The notes below the pieces were generated by a model. That model worked only from the letters and a program-made list of their open reading frames with translations. It ran no database searches and was not told the DNA's origin. From assembly GCF_002994745.2 (NCBI RefSeq), contig NC_037093.1, positions 16,813,555-16,877,554 on the forward strand: a DNA stretch of 64,000 bases, read 5' to 3'. Below, in pieces: positions 59,983-64,000 of the stretch (its first letter is position 1; each line of letters opens with the position of its first letter). The position numbers were made by a program, and so were the translations under genes. This DNA is from Rosa chinensis (lineage: Eukaryota > Streptophyta > Magnoliopsida > Rosales > Rosaceae).

Positions 59983-60103
59983 TGATAAAGTAATCTGGGG
60001 TTCACATCCAAAACCAATTGGCAATGGATAGAGTGGCCCAAACCCTTATAAACTCATAGGCAAGGTCCCATTTTTCCCATGTAGGATGCATATATTCTCA
60101 ACA
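59983..60103 (-). repeat. TRIM solo LTR, 121 bp, in LINE
   Basis: Same family as the LTRs at 33560-34235: TGATAAAGTAATCTGGGG to ATATTCTCAACA, exactly 121 bp. The flanking 5-mers (GCCAC and ATTTC) do not match, so no target duplication is seen. The LINE reading frame resumes on both sides (NTNEI / VADYIL). Confidence 0.85.
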
Positions 60104-60424
60104 ATTTCATTAGTATTAATTATATGATGCATATATTTATTTGGAATGAGATCAAGTAAAGGACAATCAAGCACCTGATTGAAAAGCCAAAAATTAATTG
60201 TTCTACCATTACCAACTATCCCAACGCATACCTTTAAGAATAAGTTGTCTTGCATCAAGGATGCCCCTCCAAGCTAGGGAATTTGATTTTAACATGGAAT
60301 GAAGAAGCAATTTTAAGATACTATTTTCATATAATTTGTGTCCACCAGTTCTGATCATTTGTTATAATTTTCCAAGCTAGCTTGGCAATTACTGCATTAT
60401 TGAAGAAAGCACTTAGTCTTATAC

Positions 60425-61121
60425 TATAATACCCTTAAATTTTTTAAAAAGAAGAAATATTTGTTTTCTATTTAGATACTTGAATTGTATAAGGAAAACA
60501 AACAAATAAATAAACAATATGTAATTGAAATGAAACCTCTAATTTAAGGTTTCAAGTTTATAGTAGAGGTAAGAACAAATCTGTATGAATGGTCGTAGAA
60601 ATTTTTAGACACCCAAATTAATATTATGAGATTTTTGGGTTGGAAGAAAAAGAAAATGTTTTATCAAAAGCAATATGAGATGTTGCAATAAGGGTCATCC
60701 ATTGTTCCACCGCTTGATCATGACCATTCATTTGACTTTATATAAGTACTAGCTTGTACATACCAGATAGAGGGAGAGAGGAAAAAAGGGAGACTCTGGA
60801 TCTTCCCCGAGTCGGTTATCTTTCTCAGTGAGCTGGCACATGACGTCACTAGGTTTGACGATGAATTAGGCTCCGGTCGTGATGGATTCTGGTCTCTTCT
60901 GTCCTTGCAACCACCGATGGTGATCAATCGAAGACGATGGTAAGATCGATTGATCGATCCAGGTATTGATCTTGTAATTTGTGTGTTTTTGTTTCATTTT
61001 CAATTGATGATTAGATAATAGAGATAATAATAAGAAGAAGCTCTTCAGGGGATTTGAGTTGGACTGAGTTCTATTTGTTTTTAATTCACCCTTTCATTTA
61101 ATCTGGGTTCGGGGTGTTACA
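60425..61121 (-). mobile_element. Solo LTR, 697 bp, in LINE
   Basis: Perfect 5-bp duplication TATAC (60420-60424 and 61122-61126). On the minus strand it starts TGTAACACCCCGAACCC, a common start of plant gypsy LTRs, and ends GGGTATTATA. The inner repeat of the ends suggests the last base pair was CA and is now TA. Contains no coding domain. Confidence 0.82.
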
Positions 61122-62210
61122 TATACCAACCCCTCCCATAGGCTTGAGAGTACATACTTTATTCCAAGCAACTGGGGGATTCCTAGTGTTGGATCCCTAG
61201 AAAAAGTCCCTCGCCTTCTTGTCAAGGGTATGAGTAAACTTTTTGGAACATTTAAAGCAATATTTGGCATGCCAACAAAGTTGAATTTGATAAGGGTCAA
61301 TCTACCAGCTCTTGAGAGGGTCCCTTTCTTCCAACCAGCAAGCTCATTCGAGATTTTCAAAAGTAATTCTTTTGCATTCATGGGATCTTTCCAAAAAAAA
61401 TGACATTACGTATACCTAAGTACTTACCAATGGTAGATTTCTGCTGTATGCTAAGGATATTTAACAATATCATGTTTCAGATGATTTGAGATCTTAGGAG
61501 AGAAGTAAAGGGAAGAATTATGGAAATTAAATTTTTGTTTAGAGGCTTTAGAAAAATTATTCAAAATAGTTAGTATGCCTCTAGCTGCTTTTGTGGTTGC
61601 TTTGCCAAAATGAGTCAATCATCAGCAAACATAAGATTAGAGATTATGAACCCTAGAGGGGAAGAGAGAATACCAACTTGTGACTTATTGTTGTTGACTA
61701 ATTTATTGAAATGCTTGATAAGTGGTTCTATAGCAATAATGAAAATATATGGAGACAAGGGGTCACCTTGGTGAATTCCTCTAATTGGTGTAAAATAACC
61801 CTCTGCACGACCACATGACAATAATGGAAAAAGAAATTGTAGTAATACAATTCATAATTTGGTTAATCCAACCATCATGGAAACTAAATCTTTTGTGTCA
61901 ACAAGCAATGTACGTAGTTCCAGTTAATGAAATCATAGGCCTTCTCCAGGTCTAATTTAACAGCCATTGTTCTTGTCTTACCTTTTTTCTTTTGAAAGTC
62001 AGAAAAGAGTTCATGTGCAATCATGATAGTATCTTGAATTGCATGTCTTGGAGCAAAGGCTCCTTGATTCTGGGAGATGCACTTCTTCAGCAAAGGCCTT
62101 AGCCTTCTATCAATTATTTTTGTGATGATTTATAGCAAACATTACATATGCTAATGGGTCTAAAATCAGCAACTATGGTTGGTTGGTCAACTTTTGGAAT
62201 TAGGGCAATA

Positions 62211-62550
62211 GGGAGAATTTCACAAATGGTCACTCAACTATGACTCATTTGACACTTTGGTCACTCAATTTTCAAATATATCACTTTGGTCACTCAAGTA
62301 TTAATCTGTTAATCACTTTAGTCACCGAATGGGCATTTTGTCTCACTTTAATCACTTCTCCCATCCATTCCAATTTAGATTTATCGATTTTTCACAATTG
62401 GTTGGCCGAAAGTATCCTTGATATTGTGGCAAATAATTTTTTTTTAATTAAAAAAATTAACGAAGTGACTAAAGTGAATAACAGAGTTAAAATTGAGTGA
62501 CCAAAGTGTCGAACATGTAAAAATTGAGTGACCATTTGTACTATTATCTC
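62211..62550. mobile_element. MITE, 340 bp, in LINE
   Basis: Inverted ends built from TGGTCACTCAA and ACTTTGGTCACTCAATTTT words at both sides, and an AT-rich centre. Flanks AGGGCAATA (62202-62210) and AGGGTAATA (62551-62559) match at 8 of 9, pointing to a Mutator-like origin. It splits the RT domain of the LINE. Confidence 0.82.
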
Positions 62551-64000
62551 AGGGTAATATTAGTATGATTTATCAAAGTCAAGGGCATGTTGTTTTGAAA
62601 GAAATTAAGTATCATAGGGATAACTGTAGTTTTTACCTCATTCCAGCAATTCTGGTAGAAGCTGGCATGTAGTCCATCAGGGCCAGGAGCCTTATAAGAC
62701 CCTATTGTTTTAACTGCCTCCTAGATTTCATCTTCTGTGACTGGCTGCAAGAGAGAGTCATTATCAGTTTGAGTAATGCAGGGTTCAATGATGTTTGTGA
62801 ACTCATTCATGGTATTGAGATAGGGACTATTGTTCGTATGAAATCAATTTTTAAAATCATGACCTAGTAGCTGAGATATTTCCTATTCATAAGGAATCCA
62901 AATTCCAGAAAGATTCTTCAGTTGTGTAATGGTCTTGCATCACTTCCTAATATTGGCTTGAGCCTGGAAGAATTTTGTGCTTTTGTCTCCTAGATTTAGC
63001 CAGTTAACTCTTGCCTTTTATGCCTAAAGAATTTCCTCATTATTGAAGCATTCAAGTAACTCCTCTTCTGTTTTAGTATGTTGATCTTGCAAAGACAAGG
63101 AATAAGGGGAGAGCATTAGCTATTGCTAAATTTCATTTCCCTTTTCATTTAAAATTTCCATTTTCCGAAAGATGTTCCCAAAAACATTTTATCTAAGATC
63201 TAACTTGGTAACAAAACTAGTTACAGATAGTGAGAAAATTCAGTAAAGGATTGGCATCCTTTTGTTGGCTCCAAATTTTGTGGACTAGTGGTTTAAACTC
63301 TTTGTGAGATAACCGTATAGCTTCAAACTTGAAAGATCGATCTTCTCTTCCTCATTATTTTGTCTTGAAGGGTTAGACGGATTGGTCCATGATCTGACCT
63401 TATAAATGAAAGATTTTCCAGTATCATTTCAGGGTGTTGATTTAAAAAAACAACAATGCAAGCTCTGTCTAGTCTTTCATAGATCAAAGTTTCATCTTTA
63501 TGGTTGCTAGTCCAAGTTTAGGGGATTCCATAAGCGGTAACCGAGTTTATGCCTGTTGTGGTAAGAAAGTTACAAAATTCAGCAGCTAGCGATAGTTTGG
63601 TTACCACCAAGCTTTTCCTCAAGGGATTCTATACTATTAAAGTTCCTTATAAGGAGCCAAGGGTCATTGATATCTGGTTTCAGGTTATAAAGTTCAAGCC
63701 AAAAATTGGCCTTTTTTTCTTTCTGAGGATAAGCATAAACAAACGATGTGTACCAGGAGTTCATAGTAGTGTTAGTAAAGACAATGAATAAATCTATCAT
63801 GCGGAGTTATCAGTTCTATTTTAACAGTTATAGTTTTCCATAAAAGCAAAGAACCACTACGCTGACCTTCAGCAGGAATCAAAATACAATCAAAAGACAA
63901 CTTCCTTAATTTATTTAAAAGAGTACTTGAGGCCCTAGTATCTAAAAGACACAAGACATCAACATCATAATAGGAAGTATAAAAAAGGTATTGCGCTACA

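Larger units (their letters stand above)
59040..63954 (-). pseudogene. LINE ORF2 (EN-RT-RNase H), broken
   Basis: Endonuclease: CLLDTRASS, then TSFVYAYPQKEK, and FNSIESLEEKLGG. RT: YKAPGPDGLHASFYQNCW (about 62700), KLDLEKAYDFINW (61930), GIHQGDPLSPYIF and FADD (61820-61615), SRAGRLTLIKF (61330). zf-RVT: VGNGRTINFW (60220) and GNFTIKSAI (59810). RNase H: VKLNFDDS, then KDSTRKPLVAATKG and AEEMTLRNGL (59250-59100). FADD serves as the catalytic aspartate pair. Stops, frameshifts and three insertions prevent expression. The order and the C-terminal RNase H are usual for plant L1-type elements. Confidence 0.9.
58830..64000 (-). mobile_element. LINE (non-LTR retrotransposon), 3' part
   Basis: A minus-strand plant LINE running off the right edge, so its 5' end and ORF1 are missing. 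ORF2 domains appear in order: endonuclease (63954-63550), RT (about 62760-61094), zf-RVT (60258-59700) and RNase H (about 59281-59040). It is interrupted by a MITE (62211-62550), a solo LTR (60425-61121) and a TRIM LTR (59983-60103), and has many stops. The 3' border near 58830 is approximate; no poly-A tail is identified. Confidence 0.88.

Overview
This is a 64-kb piece of a plant (eudicot) nuclear genome and is almost entirely transposable-element DNA. The evidence is host-style GT-AG introns, Ty1/copia, CACTA, Mutator-like and plant-type LINE proteins, and a plant polygalacturonase gene. The element families would fit Rosaceae, but that is an inference from general impression only. No rRNA gene, CRISPR array or intact cellular gene was found. 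The one recognisable host locus is a broken polygalacturonase (PG, glycoside hydrolase family 28) gene on the minus strand, with exons from 49039 down to 22397.

Layout. 1-3992: 3' part of a decayed Ty1/copia element with its LTR. 4070-9625: a nearly complete autonomous Mutator-like element (MULE-1) with about 110-bp inverted termini and a perfect 9-bp target duplication; its transposase gene reads through six exons and is broken only by four TAG codons and one extra base. 9635-15277: AT-rich DNA holding a foldback element with a SINE inside (10820-11721) and a TIR element with a MITE inside (about 12449-13791). 15278-22359: a non-autonomous LTR retrotransposon with an unknown 301-aa ORF, a CGGCCGA-rich array and an antisense ORF.

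22360-49039: the PG gene. Its second intron, about 260 bp of host DNA, has been expanded to 25.7 kb by two reverse-oriented copia elements. Copia B (23039-32730) carries a non-autonomous CACTA element (25567-30671). Copia A (32922-48660) carries a palindromic TRIM insertion (33560-34235) and a second CACTA element (37189-47358). That CACTA holds captured host exons (an R2R3-MYB exon and a second, unidentified one) and is itself split by a very young non-autonomous LTR element (40461-46609) containing a 31-bp minisatellite.

49804-57399: a Pack-MULE-like element (MULE-2) with long TIRs and a perfect 9-bp duplication. It carries an ORF that is continuous once two nested putative solo LTRs (50834-56740, itself containing 51980-55585) are removed. 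57409-58830: unassigned. About 58830-64000: a minus-strand LINE (endonuclease, reverse transcriptase, zf-RVT, RNase H) hit by a TRIM LTR, a solo LTR and a MITE, and running off the right edge.

How it fits together: boundaries were fixed by finding target-site duplications on both sides of nested units, which gives an order of insertion. PG came first, then copia A and copia B, then the CACTA elements and the TRIM, and last the LTR element at 40461-46609. All assignments were made by eye from sequence and translated motifs; no database search was possible.
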